Source: Steromphala cineraria (Eukaryota; Mollusca; Gastropoda; Trochida; Trochidae). Taken from it: a DNA stretch of 64,000 bases. Shown here one piece after another: positions 44,060 to 56,289 of this stretch. The notes beneath the pieces are model-generated. The model was not told where the DNA came from. It searched no databases and was given only the letters and a program-made list of their open reading frames with translations. Within the stretch, counting starts at the first letter, position 1. Every line of letters starts with the position of its first letter. Position numbers and translations under genes: made by a program. Location of the stretch: NCBI GenBank assembly GCA_916613615.1, contig OU744726.1, positions 58,296,987 to 58,360,986 of the forward strand. Direction: 5' to 3'.

Positions 44060-45010
44060 ATTTCCCTTGATCCGTAGCTAACATCAATCTATACAAAATG
44101 AATACATACATGAATGGATTTGGACTTCCCCGGTTGCAATAATATTAGCCAGCTGGAAGCATTTGTTGTGAGAGTAAATTATCCATATATACTACTTTAT
44201 TCCTCTGTCCATATAAACTAGTGTCCAAAAGAAACGATACCATACAAATCGCAAAATAACTCAATCCACTGCAGATTGATAAGACTAAAACATAGTTATA
44301 TCATTTCTTCAGTAGTCAACTTACTTCTATGCACAATATTGAAACATTTTCTTTTCATGTTTGCGAGAAACATGCATTTTTAAATATCTTCGATCTGGAT
44401 TCTCCTTAACTAGGCGAGATAGCAGGGCGAAATTGGACACTTTCGCTTGTTTTAAAACGTTCTAATGCAATGATGCGTCAACGAATTTTTGTCAAATAAA
44501 GTGCATAATATCGACAACATTGTTTTCTTACCTTAATTCAATACTTTATAATTTTTTAAGTGAAATGATAAACGTTCTGTGCATAAAACAATTTGAAATT
44601 TCGATTTATGCACCCCATGTGCGTTTGAAGAGACACAAAATCAAAAGTACCTTTTCCTCAAGAATGAAAATGTGCAAACTTCTTTACAAGACATATATGT
44701 TAGACACACTTACATTCGACTCTGTCAGGTAATAGAATTTGGTTTCGGAGGACGTTGAAAACTTGGTATCGTTTCTTTTGGACACTAGTTTACTTGAGAA
44801 CGGTATCAGGATCTTAACTGAAACAACACTTTTATGTGAATAAAGATATTGGATATCCATAAACTCTTGTATTTATTACCATACTAGAATGACACTCAAA
44901 CAGTTCAGAATTAAGCGCTGATGACACCGTGATATCTTTTATCAGTATCAGGTCATGAGTCATATTCCAAGTTAAAGATATGTTAGGATGATTTATCAAT
45001 ATGATCTCTA
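44060..45010. repeat. Dispersed block alpha, copy 2 (interrupted)
   Basis: Matches 25500-25830 at its left part (TAGCTAACATCA, TATACAAAATGAA) and 46885-47130 at its right part (TTACTTGAGAACGG, TTGGATATCCATAAA, CAGTATCAGGTCAT). A Tc1-type MITE splits the two parts. Confidence 0.65.
44216..44790. mobile_element. Tc1/mariner-type MITE, second family member
   Basis: A 575-bp element flanked by TA (44214-44215 and 44791-44792) with perfect TIRs beginning AACTAGTGTCCAAAAGAAAC and ending in ACGATACC. The inner half of the TIR (AAAAGAAACGATACC) and the block CTCCTTAACTAG(A/G)CGAGATA match the 16113-16698 element, while the outermost bases differ. There is no coding content. Confidence 0.9.
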
Positions 45011-46480
45011 GTTACCACAGGAACCCGATATCGTACATAAAATGTAGGTAAAACGTGGGTAAGAAAGACCTGTCCCCTCTATGAAATAGAGTAAAGGAAT
45101 AAAGGCATACCTCTTGCCGATCTCGACTTGCTTCCGAGTTTAGTCAACATTATTGCTTCAAATTGGTGACATCTCATACACAAACACAAGAACCTCTCAG
45201 TTTTCATTTCTTCGCAAAACTTGGCTTATTTCTAACAAGTCACCCTTCTACTAACTTTTATACCTATTTGAATTCGCAAAACGACCCTAGAAACCTCTTT
45301 GGTGAACGTTACTCCGCACCAAATGCCTCGAAGACCCTTAACTTTTCAATCAGATATAAGCCGACCGGGGGGGATAGGGGGTTCAGTGAGAGAGGTTAGA
45401 CGTGAGTCACTCACATCCACTCACGCCAATTAAGAAATAGAGGTGATTTACTCAAGATACGTCCCGACAGAAATTTGCACGTTTCGTTAAGTTTGCTCAA
45501 TTTCATAATCTAATTCATTCATAACATCCATTTTGTCGAAAACCGTCTTATTGAGAAGCTAAAAAAATACAGGAATTCACCTTTAACCATCAATGTTTAT
45601 TACGATCTATTGGACAGTTTGGTGTATTATAACCTGAGTATAGGAGCTAATGTGATGGTTACAGCGATTTCGGAGAGACTCACACCAAACACAAAACCCG
45701 GGCCTCACAGGGTGTCATGTTTAATATCAGTTTTCATACTAGCTTTTGCTCGTCGGATACTAACCCGTTTTTTTTGTACATATATATGTAAAACATGCAT
45801 TGTCCATGTTTGGGTCAAGCTAAATCAGTGAATATGATGAATAAGGGAGAAGAAAACATATAAAAAAGTTTTATTCTTATTAAAGTTAGTGGGTCAAATG
45901 GCGGTAAGTTCTGAACATTTATAAATTATCAACTGACATCTTATCAATATGATGTTGGTTTAAAAATTAAGATGTGTGAACTCGTACTTAGTTTAACTCT
46001 CTTGCGTTGACAATGTTACTACAGTACCCGCACAAAAATATGTCATCACTTCCGAAATTCCCATTGTCTTACAATAAGATTTTGTCATGTCATTCAGAAA
46101 TCAATTTTGATTGGAAGGAAAAATATAGTCGCAAGGCGACGACAACAGGATTCAGCCGAAAATCTTACATCTTATAAGCTACAGCTGCATTTTGGAAGGA
46201 TGAAGTGAAATGTTTGAGCCTGAACTGACCCCATGTTAGGCAAATGCGTCATGGCGACCAGATTTGACTGTTCCTGAGCGATGTTTATGCAATGATTATG
46301 AAAGAATCACAATTATTGTTAGTAATTATAAATAAACTTACCACTAGACTAAGAAATTATTCCACCCCCCCACCAGCCTCCCCGTCACCCAGTTCTCTTC
46401 TGCTACTTTGCAAAGAATGACAGTTTCAGATTTGAATTCAGGGGAAGTAAGGGAGATTACTCGGTAAGAAACAACATGCA
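45011..46480. other. Unassigned sequence
   Basis: No supported gene. Short frames near 45163-45399 and 45610-45831 have no motifs or splice context. A C-rich patch lies near 46365-46390. Confidence 0.35.
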
Positions 46481-46609
46481 GATCACTAAAATTTATAAAA
46501 TAAATTCTCTCTCTCTTTTCTCTCTGTACGATCTCTCCTGCCGTCGAGAATACTGCTCAAAAGTCTTGTGAGTTTATTTATAATTACTAAAAATGATTGT
46601 GATGTTTCA

Positions 46610-46760
46610 TTTAAGCTCATCTGGCCTGTACGGCCCGATGGGCTTTTCACATGGCATATAGTCCGGCGTCCGTCTGTCTGTCTGTCCGTCCGTAAACGCA
46701 ACAGGGGCCACACCCTAAAAAACTATTTCCAACTTCTCCTCCAGAACAGTAAGGCCTAGA
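46610..46760. repeat. Common dispersed repeat end with (GTCT)n
   Basis: Contains TCATCTGGCCTGTACGGCCC, GGGCTTTTCACATGGCATA and a GTCCGTCTGTCTGTCTGTCC tract. I recognise this arrangement (a TCATCTGGCC...GGCC start followed by a GTCYGTC tract) as a frequent bivalve dispersed repeat, though I cannot name the family with certainty. Confidence 0.55.
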
Positions 46761-46884
46761 AAGCTGTACCTTTGTGTACAGACTCCTTGACTAGTGAAGA
46801 TTACTAATTGTAGATTTTGTGACCCTTTGGACCCCAATAAGGGGGGAACCACATTGGCGACACCCTAAATCAAAATCTGCAAAT

Positions 46885-47130
46885 ACTGCTATACATTCCT
46901 CTGTTCATTTACTTGAGAACGGGGAGAAGGATATACTAAAACATCAATAGTCTATATAAAGCATTTGGATATCCATAAAATCCTGTGTCTTATTACCCCA
47001 CAACCTTAAGACAACCTCTCAAACAGTTCAATACAAGCACCAGTGACATCTAGATACATGATTTTGTAATCAGTAACAGGTCATATTAAGGTCCATTGCT
47101 TCGGGGATGTTATTTGGAACGTTTATCAGT
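46885..47130. repeat. Dispersed block alpha, copy 3
   Basis: Aligns with 44792-45010 (TTACTTGAGAACGG, TTGGATATCCATAAAATCCT, TCTCAAACAGTTCA, AGTAACAGGTCATATTA). It lacks the MITE and so shows the empty site. A weaker copy lies near 49380-49460. Confidence 0.6.
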
Positions 47131-47699
47131 ATAAATTATGCTCTGTTTACATGAAAGAAAAAGTTACCTTTGTCATTATTGAAAGAGTGTGAACTTTTCC
47201 AGTTAACAATATTAGAAAAATAAATGACGGCTTCCAGTGTGAATAATATGGCAGATGTGTACAATGGGTACGAGGTACGAAAATTCATATTTCTGAACGT
47301 GATATCAAACTCATCTACTCAATGCCCGTATGATATCAGATATCACGTCCGAAGAAGTAAATACATTCTTTGATACTTTTTTGGCTCTTGTATGAATCAA
47401 ATTTTGGATAAGTTTATGAACAGCCACAGTGAAATCCGGTGATTTTATTTGCTCAATGGGCACATCATAAATACTGTAATGACGCGAGAGGCAAGCATGT
47501 TAACTACTACATCACTGTGCTCAATGTATTAACTGTGTAAGTATCAGATTTTTTATTTAGTTTAAAAAAGTTTAATAGTATTCCTTAGTTATTCCAACAA
47601 TAATTGAATGATAACTACAGTTGGTCATTTCATAAACCAATTCATTAAACATCTTCATATCAGCTTTTGACTCAACCTTTGACATTTTTGTAATTTTGT

Positions 47700-48190
47700 T
47701 GTATGCAATTTTTAAGCAAAAACCTCCTATATATCAAATTCAATCGTCCCATCACTCTCAACAACCATGCATCCCTTCTCGCTACCGCTCACTGGAGATA
47801 TCACAGCTAACGCCTTGTGCTGACGTTGATCATTTATCTATTTGTCCTGTATGACTGTTATATGCTATCATAGAGATGTCCTAAAAATCGTGCTACAGTC
47901 GTTATCACCTGTGATAATATGATATATAGGTCACTCTGTGCAGTATACATGTACATGGTGACAGTACCTCTTGAAATCTAAGTTTCCACATTGCTAGGAA
48001 ACCATATGTTTGAATGTGACATTTTTAATATCAATCTTATCACAAGTCACTATGTTACACAGAATATAGATCTAGCAAGCTCGTCGTCGTCAGGTTAACC
48101 TTTGACCTGAATGACTAGAAGAAGATAACTTTAACCTGAAATGGGACGATACCGGCGCAAATGTTATCAATATTTCATGTATCATTTCCA
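47700..48190. repeat. Four-copy block beta, copy 1
   Basis: Shares with the three later copies the ordered series CAACCATGCAT, TCTCGCTACCGCTC, CTGTTATATGCTATC, AGATGTCCT, ACCTGTGATAA and TTGCTAGGAAA. With copies 2 and 4 it also shares TTGACCTGAATG and the GATACCGG-like CG patch. No coding frame is conserved. Confidence 0.75.
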
Positions 48191-50439
48191 TCACAAACCA
48201 TTGACCCAGCTTAACAAAACTTGGTATGTTGACTAGTGCGCTTATAATGACACTATACAGAGGTATTTAGTTTGGGAATCATAGCTTCATAAACAGAATA
48301 ATTTAACGTGATATGTTTATCAGTTGATGATGTAACAATATTTCAATATTTAGCATTTGGCATAATAAAGAGGACCATATCAATAATAATTAAACAATTA
48401 TATAAAGCGTTATTTCAGTTGAATCAATGAAGTTTCAATCTTTTACAGTCATGGTAACACGTCAGATGTTATGGCCCATAGTCCAGATAGTGTTTTGCTG
48501 CCCTTGATTTTGATGGAAGGCTAATTAAAGGCTTACAAAAAAATTAAATTAACAAAAAACAAGCTCAGTTCCCAATCTGTTTGAAAATGCATTTATCTTT
48601 ATATCGCAAACGATTGACCAATGATTCATTTGTGTCAGCCTTTGTAGGAAGTATTTACTTCCTAATTTGCACTTATTTGTTATTCAAACATTTGTTAAAT
48701 CAATCGAACAATAAAGAGAGTTCATTTTGTGTGTATCACTGAAGGTCGGATTGTGATGTCAACAAAATAATGTGTGCAAACATTTACGATTTTATTGAGT
48801 ATGCATCTAAATTCTAATATTATTTAAAAAAGACTTTTTATCGTTTATTCTTCAAAATACCAATTGAAGTTGGGGTTGCCATTGTTAACCAATTATATAC
48901 AATTATATACAGAAAAAAAATATAATAATTTTTCAGACATATACATGGTACATGTAAATCTAATCATTAAACAATATACACTATTAAATTAGTATTATCA
49001 GGCTCTCAAAATACCATGTACATTCCTAATGCAGAATATTTACTATTATGTTAACCTCTATATATGTAATGCTTTTTTTAACACACATTGATAATATACA
49101 TCATTCAGATTTTAATGTTTCATCATTATGATAAAGGTGTATTCTGTTAATCCACCGCCAGATGAAGTATTTGGGGGATATATATATAGAAATGACATAC
49201 GTCCAGATTGTCTATGGTGGTGCCGTTTTTGGTTTTCAACTTATTCATACATTTAATTTAAGTCGTTGCAATGGAAACATATCTTAAAATTTCTTTTTGA
49301 GACCAAAATTAAAAAAGGTCACTAAAGAATGAAGATGTTGTTTTCTGATTGCAATATAATGGGCCAGAGAAACAATCGCTGTTGACATCTGTAATCAGTA
49401 TCAGGTCATAGCCCGCTTTCCATATACATGTAGATAAAATGATTAGCAACGTATATCAATAAATGCTCTTGTTACAGTCACGACATTCTAAAGCTTTACT
49501 GTTATATTTTATTCAAACTAGTTTAAGGCTGCGTGGTTTCACCAAGTGTGTATACATTGCATAGCAATCACTACGTAACGATGGTTGAATATGTTTGTCA
49601 GTAAAATCTAATAATCAATTTTCATTGGGTAGTCTGACAAGAGAATCTGAACTTAGATATAGAATGACGATTTCATAATTTGAATGATTGTGATACTCGA
49701 ACATTTTATTTTAACGAAACGAAATCGTTAAAGATTTTATGAAACAAAATCCACGATATATGCTGTTACTATTGATAATAGCGTAGTTAAAAATGTAGCT
49801 AAATTTGATATCTTGGTACTGTGTTTGTTCAAAGGATAGACAAAATAGAAAGGACAGCAAAGCTTACATTTACTATGAAAATTTGAATATTTCAAAATCG
49901 ATCAAACTTTTTTGAGGTTGTTTTATAAAACTATTTAAAAGTGATAACTTTTACTTTCTTTAGTTTGAACGGAAGCCTGTCTGTTCAGATCTCAAAAATC
50001 GTCAAGACTGCTTAATTAAGAACTATTTCAGATATATTGGAGATTTATTTAACAAAAATATCTCATGCAAATCTATCTTTTTATCATACAGTATAGATCT
50101 CATGTGAACATTTCTGTTATGTGTATTTCAAAATGAAATTAAGAGTATATTTCGTTTCGACCTGGCATAGGAAATTGAATGGAAGGGTTTATGCAAAAAG
50201 CCTTTAAATCTGTTTGATACTGGGTGATATGCCCATTGCCCAGAACCTTGCACGTTTTTCATTGAGCTTCTCGCAGGTAAACTGTTTAAACAATAGAACT
50301 CAAAAAATATTTTAAAGATTAAAAATATTCCTTATTCTTACCATAATAAGTTAACAATAAGTACAATTGTCTAAATATTAATACATAAAGCTTAATCACA
50401 TTTAGTCAGATCTACTAATTGGACTTGTTTAATTGTTTT
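48191..50439. other. AT-rich sequence between block beta copies 1 and 2
   Basis: No exon supported. It includes a partial block alpha near 49380-49460 and otherwise AT-rich spacer. Confidence 0.4.
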
Positions 50440-50870
50440 AATTAATGTATGCTATATTTTAAGTAAAAGTATCCTGAATATCAAATCCAATCGACCTGCC
50501 ACTTAAGACAACCATAGATCAACCTCTCGCTATCGCTCGCGGGAGATATTAAATCTTGAACCAAGTGCTGCGTTGCTCTTTAACCGATTTGTCCTGTATG
50601 ACTGTTATATGCTATCCCAGAGATGTCCTGAATATCACGCTATTGTTTATATCACCTGTGATAACTTGATAGATAGATCACCCTGTCCAGTGTTATCATT
50701 ACTTCGTGATATCTAAATTCTCTCATTGCCAGGAGAACGATATATCGTATAATTGTGATTCATAGCAGCTCACTTGACCTGAATGTCTCGAAACATATAA
50801 CAACGAACAATCACAATGTATGTTTCAAAGGGGTCGATACCAGTGCAAATGATTTCAGTTTTCAACTTCA
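50440..50870. repeat. Four-copy block beta, copy 2
   Basis: Same order as the other copies: TCCTGAATATCAAA, TCTCGCTATCGCTCGCGGGA, TGACTGTTATATGCTATC, TCCTGAATATCACGC, ATCACCTGTGATAACTTGAT, TCCAGTGTTATC, and TTGCCAGGA. TTGACCTGAATGTCTC follows. Confidence 0.8.
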
Positions 50871-51214
50871 TCAACACTTATTACCTTTCGGCTTGCGACA
50901 AGAGCAAGTTAAATAGTATTTGTCTTTTAATCCCAAACCAGTGAACAATCATTTATGTTTATGTCAACCTTTGCACTTTTATGTTATTTAAATACGAGTA
51001 ACATCATATCAACAATAATTTTCTATTTTTTGCATGTCCCTTGCATGGAAAATGCATCAAATATGACATATCTAAAGAGAAGACATTAATGTTCCTCAAA
51101 AAAGCAAAAAAAGCATAATAATGACTAAGCATGACTTAAGCACGTGCAACATAAATATAATCTAATTGAAATCTAAATAAAGTACAAAAATATTAAAGTC
51201 TATCATAGTCAACT

Positions 51215-51335
51215 GATTATTTGATAGTGACAGGAATCCACATGACCCGATAACCAATGAAAAAATGTCTCCGAAAATAAGTTATCAGAAGAAAGTTATC
51301 AAGTACAGGTGAAATACTCCTTGTACTTCATTCTT
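51215..51335. repeat. Block gamma, copy 1
   Basis: GTTATCAAGTACAGGTGAAA, followed by TACTCCTTG, matches 55285-55315 (ATTATCAAGGTAGGTACAGG). The preceding 70 bases also align loosely. It follows block beta copy 2 as 55165-55325 follows copy 4. Confidence 0.55.
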
Positions 51336-51388
51336 TGTACTTAATTTGCAGAATAAGAAAGAATCAAAACAGTTTGTAACTGACTTAG

Positions 51389-51882
51389 AAAGACACAGAG
51401 TATGTTGATAGGATCACATATGTCAAATTCTGAAATATATGTTATTACATCGGGAACCACTAACGGTTACTGAAAATAACAAGTTAAAGGTCAATCAGTA
51501 CATTAGAGCGAAGATACGGCCATTCAAAGTCGGGATTTTGATCGAAAACCGGACAATGTGGTTCGAGTGGCGCGCGCAAATTCGCCGAACGTAATTTTGA
51601 AACCTTGTCATAAGCAGCTGACAGGAAGATATATTCGATTCGTTAGTTTTTATTAGGTATTGTAACTAATAGGTAGATTAATTGGATGCATAATTTCGAA
51701 TATTAAACGTATTTGAGATGTTTTCTTGATTTTTTCCATAAAATCAAGCATTTTAGAGATATTATGCATAAATGGATATATTTGCAAGTCCAGTGATGAG
51801 ATATGAACTTCAATCAGCATATTAGATATTTTGTAGGTTATCAAAACCAAATAAAATTTTAAGAAAGATACTCTGTGTCACT
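51389..51882. mobile_element. TTAA-flanked MITE, family B copy 2
   Basis: A 494-bp element, near-identical to 11394-11884, with ends AAAGACACAGAGTAT / ATACTCTGTGTCACT. TTAA lies on the right (51883-51886) and TTAG on the left. It contains a TGGCGCGCGCAAATTCGCC palindromic CG patch. Confidence 0.92.
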
Positions 51883-51886
51883 TTAA

Positions 51887-52869
51887 CTGAACTTTCAGAA
51901 GAAATAAAAACACATGTTTCATTATTGGAGGTTACTGAAGATGGAGACAAGTTACAAAACTTTTGAACAAATATTCAGCAACTTCATATCCGGCTATGAT
52001 TGATAATTCCCATTTAAAATGAAAGTCAGTTTCAACAATAACCATGTGGTGTATGTGAAATAATGACCTGAGACTCGTGCTCAACGGTCATCACAGATAT
52101 TCACTCTGTCAGCGATCATTATTTCAACCATAAATCGCAAATGATTTTGATTCAACTTCGCTTTCGCTCCATTGTAACTAATCATCAGCTCTGTTGATGA
52201 AAATGTATCAATAAATGTTTTGTATCATCCTGAACTTATATATACACACTAGCTTTTTTAACTTTTACTCATTTAAAACAAAACGCAGATGGAATAAATT
52301 CATATATGCATATATGAATGGATTTAAAAAAATAAAATTTAATTTTAAATGTGCCTAATGATCAATAAAACTTCAACCGTAAAAAAGACACACAAAAATT
52401 AAAAAGGTTCCAAGAGTCAAGAGTTTTATTTTTTTAAATGAAACAAGTGATATTTGCCCCAGTTCGACAAAGAATAATTACCAACTAAATGGATAACCAC
52501 TAATAATTTGTTTGCCTCCCATAGGTCTGAAATTGGAGCAAGACAGTTTTATAGTTTTCTCGGCTCAGTACACAATACAAAGTGAACTTTCAAGTCTATA
52601 TTGACCAGCTTTCATCTCACCTAATTCAACTGTTTGTAAATGTCACGTTATGCAATAGTAAACATCAGTTACCAGATATATGTTTTCGACCTGGCAAACG
52701 TAAATAAATTATATATCAAAGGGAGAGAAGAACTTTTAAAACTTGTATTCATTAGAATTTCTCCTAAAAAATATAAGTTGATGATAAATACATTGTCTTC
52801 AGGGGGTCAAACATCTCTTTATTGTAACCGATTATCAGTAATCATAGACAAAATATCAAGTATCATGCA
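51887..52869. other. AT-rich spacer
   Basis: No gene supported. A 98-codon frame at 52640-52936 runs into the repeat block and has no recognisable domain. Confidence 0.4.
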
Positions 52870-53340
52870 AAACATATTGACGGCCATTTTGTATATAAAT
52901 GTAATATATTATTCGTTCAAAATACGCTATATTTAACAGTTAGGTAGATGAATCCATTTTATGTGTGTTATCATTGTTGTATACACATTTCAAATGACCC
53001 ACATCCTGAGACAACCATGCATCACTCTCTCGCTGCCGCTCGCGGGATATGCCACTACTAAGCTTGTGTTGACGCCACTCTTTTTTCGCTTTGTTTATTC
53101 TGGATGTTATATGCTATCTTAGAGGTATCCTGAATATCACGCAACACCCTATATCTCCTGTGATAACTTGATAGATAGGTCAACCTGGCAAGTGTTATCG
53201 TTACAGTACGTCGTGAAATCTTAAGTTCTCAATGCTAGGAAATGTCTATATAATCTTTTAATGTGATTTCGGTAATATAGATCTTATCAAATGAGTTTAC
53301 AAATTCCAAAACATATACTCACATTGTGAATAGATAAGAT
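52870..53340. repeat. Four-copy block beta, copy 3 with upstream arm
   Basis: 52870-52975 and 52976-53300 repeat at 53920-54020 and 54021-54330 with an offset near 1040 bp. Shared blocks are TATATTATTCGTTCAAAATA, GATGAATCCATTT, CACATCCTGAGACAACCATG, AAGCTTGTGTTGACGCCACT and GTTACAGTACGTCGTGAAAT. Confidence 0.9.
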
Positions 53341-53353
53341 GTAATATATAGAG

Positions 53354-53493
53354 GATACTAAACGACCTTCCATTTAATACTATTTTTATTAAACGAGTTA
53401 ATGATTTTGTATAAAACGAGCGAAAGCGAGTTTGATACCAAATCATTCACGAGTTTAATAAAAATAGTATTAAATGGAAGGAAGTTTAGTATT
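53354..53493. repeat. 140-bp palindrome, centre CGAGCGAAAGCGAG
   Basis: Arms of about 66 bp, with the best part TTCCATTTAATACTATTTTT against its complement, meet at GCGAAAGC. It lies between block beta copies 3 and 4. The centre shares AGCGAAAGCGAG with the palindrome at 61645-61750. Confidence 0.92.
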
Positions 53494-53919
53494 CTGTTTA
53501 TTACTCGCCTAAAAACCACGCAAACTTGCCGAAAATGTGCTGACACTAACAGTTCCGCGACTCGGCACCCATTGTGACGAAGCGCTTACATTGTGACGTC
53601 ACAACAGCTCACTTCTGTGACGTCATACTTGCATTGTGATATTACACTAGTTTAATATTGCCGTATAAATATTACACTGCGGTATCTTACACGGGCGTGT
53701 AATAAGGTTTGTTTAATACCTATTAAAATGATATGTTTGCAATGCCTTATTTCTTTTCCTTAGTATACATGTAGCATAGAACAAGATGACGTGCTAATGT
53801 GTGTAAATAATGGGTTGCGTTCATGTACCATACATGTATGTGCATACTATGCATACTTGAACATGTGCAAAAATACACTACTCCTGCAAATTTACATGTA
53901 ATGGAGTTATACACAACAT

Positions 53920-54510
53920 GTTGACGCCCATTTTTGTATATTAATGTAGTATATTATTCGTTCAAAATACGCTCTATTTCACAGTTAGGATAGATGAATC
54001 CATTTAATGCATGTTATCATTTAAGTATAATTATCCTGAATATGCATTTCAAATGACCCACATCCTGAGACAACCATGCATCCCTCTCTCGCTGCCGGGA
54101 TATGCCACAACTAAGCTTGTGTTGACGCCACTCTTTCTTTCCTTTGTTTAGTTTGGCTGTTATATGCCATCTTAGAGGTGTCCTGAATATCACGCAACAC
54201 CCTTTATCTACTGTGATAACTTGATAGATACATGTAGGTCAACCTGTCCAGTGTTATCGTTACAGTACGTCGTGAAATCTTAAGTTCTCAATGCTAGGAA
54301 ATGTATATATAATCTTTTAATGTGATTCTTTAATATCGATCTTATCATAGAGTTCACACATTCATTGCATTATGTTACACAGATTAAAGATCTTACAAGC
54401 TTGGTTACTCTCGTCGCCAGGTTAACCTTTGACCTGAATGTCTCTGAGCAGATGATTTAAAAGGGGGCGTTACTGGTACAAAATGTGTTCAGTGTTTCAA
54501 CTTCTTTCTG
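53920..54510. repeat. Four-copy block beta, copy 4
   Basis: Closest to copy 3. It also carries the right-hand part seen in copy 1 (CGTCGCCAGGTTAACCTTTG, ACCTGAATGTCTC). It lacks the CGCTCGCG of the other copies through a short deletion at CTCGCTGCCGGGATATG. Confidence 0.88.
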
Positions 54511-55164
54511 AAACCTAAATCTTATAAACTTTCAATTTTCAAAGGGTAAGTAATTTGCATATATCATTTCTATAACGAACCTTTGACAGGTCCACTCGGT
54601 GGGGTATTCAATAACCAAATCATTAATGAGTAATACTATTCAATGACACTTATACAGGTACATCTGATGAGTATCCCGATTTTGGAACCTTTTATCGTTT
54701 TGAAATTGAGTTTTAAATCAAGAGGTTTGGTATCTGAATACTGCAAACTGCTTATTTACATTAATACCTTTACGTTAATTGTTTATTACGTTAATGTTCA
54801 TGACTGTTTTGTCCATCTCTTTATATTTCTAAAACATGACTCAAAATTATAAATAGGGCACGTTTTTATGATCATAAGTCTAAAATCATTCAATATATGA
54901 TATGTTTTCATTATTCCATGTTATAGAAAATGTATTATGGACGTTTGCAATGACTTAAAATTGTGATAATTAATTTATGATAAATAGCTACAGTGAAGGA
55001 TTTGTAATATATTTTACAATTAAATTTTCCGAACAGATCTTTTAACATTTGAAATGGTTCACACGATATTATCAGAAAGCATCAGAATATATACGATCAA
55101 TTCATAAATATATACATATACATATATTTGAAACATAGTGTACTTTATCATAGTCAGCTGATAT
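54511..55164. other. AT-rich spacer
   Basis: No supported feature beyond random short frames. Confidence 0.4.
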
Positions 55165-55325
55165 CTGACAGAGAGATACGAATACGCGTGACGTAATCAT
55201 CTGACATACAGTGGTATGATCCACGTGATGTGGTACAATGTATCAGAGAGGTGTTGCTGTAAGCAAAGGTTATTACAGAAGATTATCAAGGTAGGTACAG
55301 GTGAAATACTCTTGCTCCTTGTTTT
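55165..55325. repeat. Block gamma, copy 2
   Basis: Counterpart of 51215-51335. It contains GACGTAATC, CCACGTGATGTGG and TACAGGTGAAATACTCTTG. The E-box-like CACGTG is found only in this copy. Confidence 0.5.
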
Positions 55326-56289
55326 CTTATAGAACAGTTTACAGGAAAGCATTTATTGTCTATATAGAATCGATCTACAGATAGCAAAGGAACCCCTCTT
55401 TTTTCAGGTATAAGTTTGTCAGTATTTGTTTTGGTAGAAAATATATCAGTTTTTCAAGGAGGATTAAAAGTGCATTATCAGAGAGTATTATATAGAGATG
55501 CTCGTGGAAATATTCTTAAACCATACTTTGTAAAGCGGATTTAGAGACAAATTGGAAAGAAAACGATAAACCATTCCTGCATAGGCTATAAGCAACTTTG
55601 TTGAAAGGGGCGTATTATGCCTAAACATATAGGTCTATACTCAAGATAATAGATAGGGCTGCGTACCTTAAGTTGGGGTAGTGGCTCGAGTTCGAAATCC
55701 TTTGAAGTTTAATGTCGTCATAACGATACTGTTTTAAGGTATGAAGCCAGCAGTTTTCGATAAAATATGAAACTGATGACATGTTTTCACTCAAGTGTGT
55801 TCACTTAACTGCCTATCTAGTGATATCTCATGTAGGATAATAATGGATATTTCAGCATGCGAAACGTAAATGATATATCTATAACCAAAGCTAACGTAAC
55901 ATGAAACATTGTGTCCAAGTATTGTGACATCTAGATGTTTTATTTGTCTAATAAGTGTTTTTTGCGTATCACAATCAAAATTAATCAATATAACCGGCCA
56001 AAGTCATAATTGTTCCTTTGCTCTAAGTCATTGTACTTGTGCTTATTTTGTTTCTCAGGGAGGTTAAATTGAATTTTTTATTTGAGTTTAAAAATATTTT
56101 CTAAAATATAATCCCATCTGTATATTTTTCCACGCCAAATTTTGATATTCTGTACAATTGACCAAAGAAACAATATTGTTAGAATTGATATGTTCCAAAT
56201 GGACAATTGGTGATCCTTTGTCAGTCAGCTGGAGTTCATTGATTGACGTCCAAACGAAACCACAGTCACCTGATACTTGCACTAAGATG
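55326..56289. other. Spacer
   Basis: No gene or clear repeat recognised. Confidence 0.4.

Noticed and set aside
47455..47525. A tRNA-like A box on the minus strand (GATGTAGTAGTTAACATGCT)
   Set aside because: No B box at tRNA distance and no pairing stems; at best a very old SINE trace.
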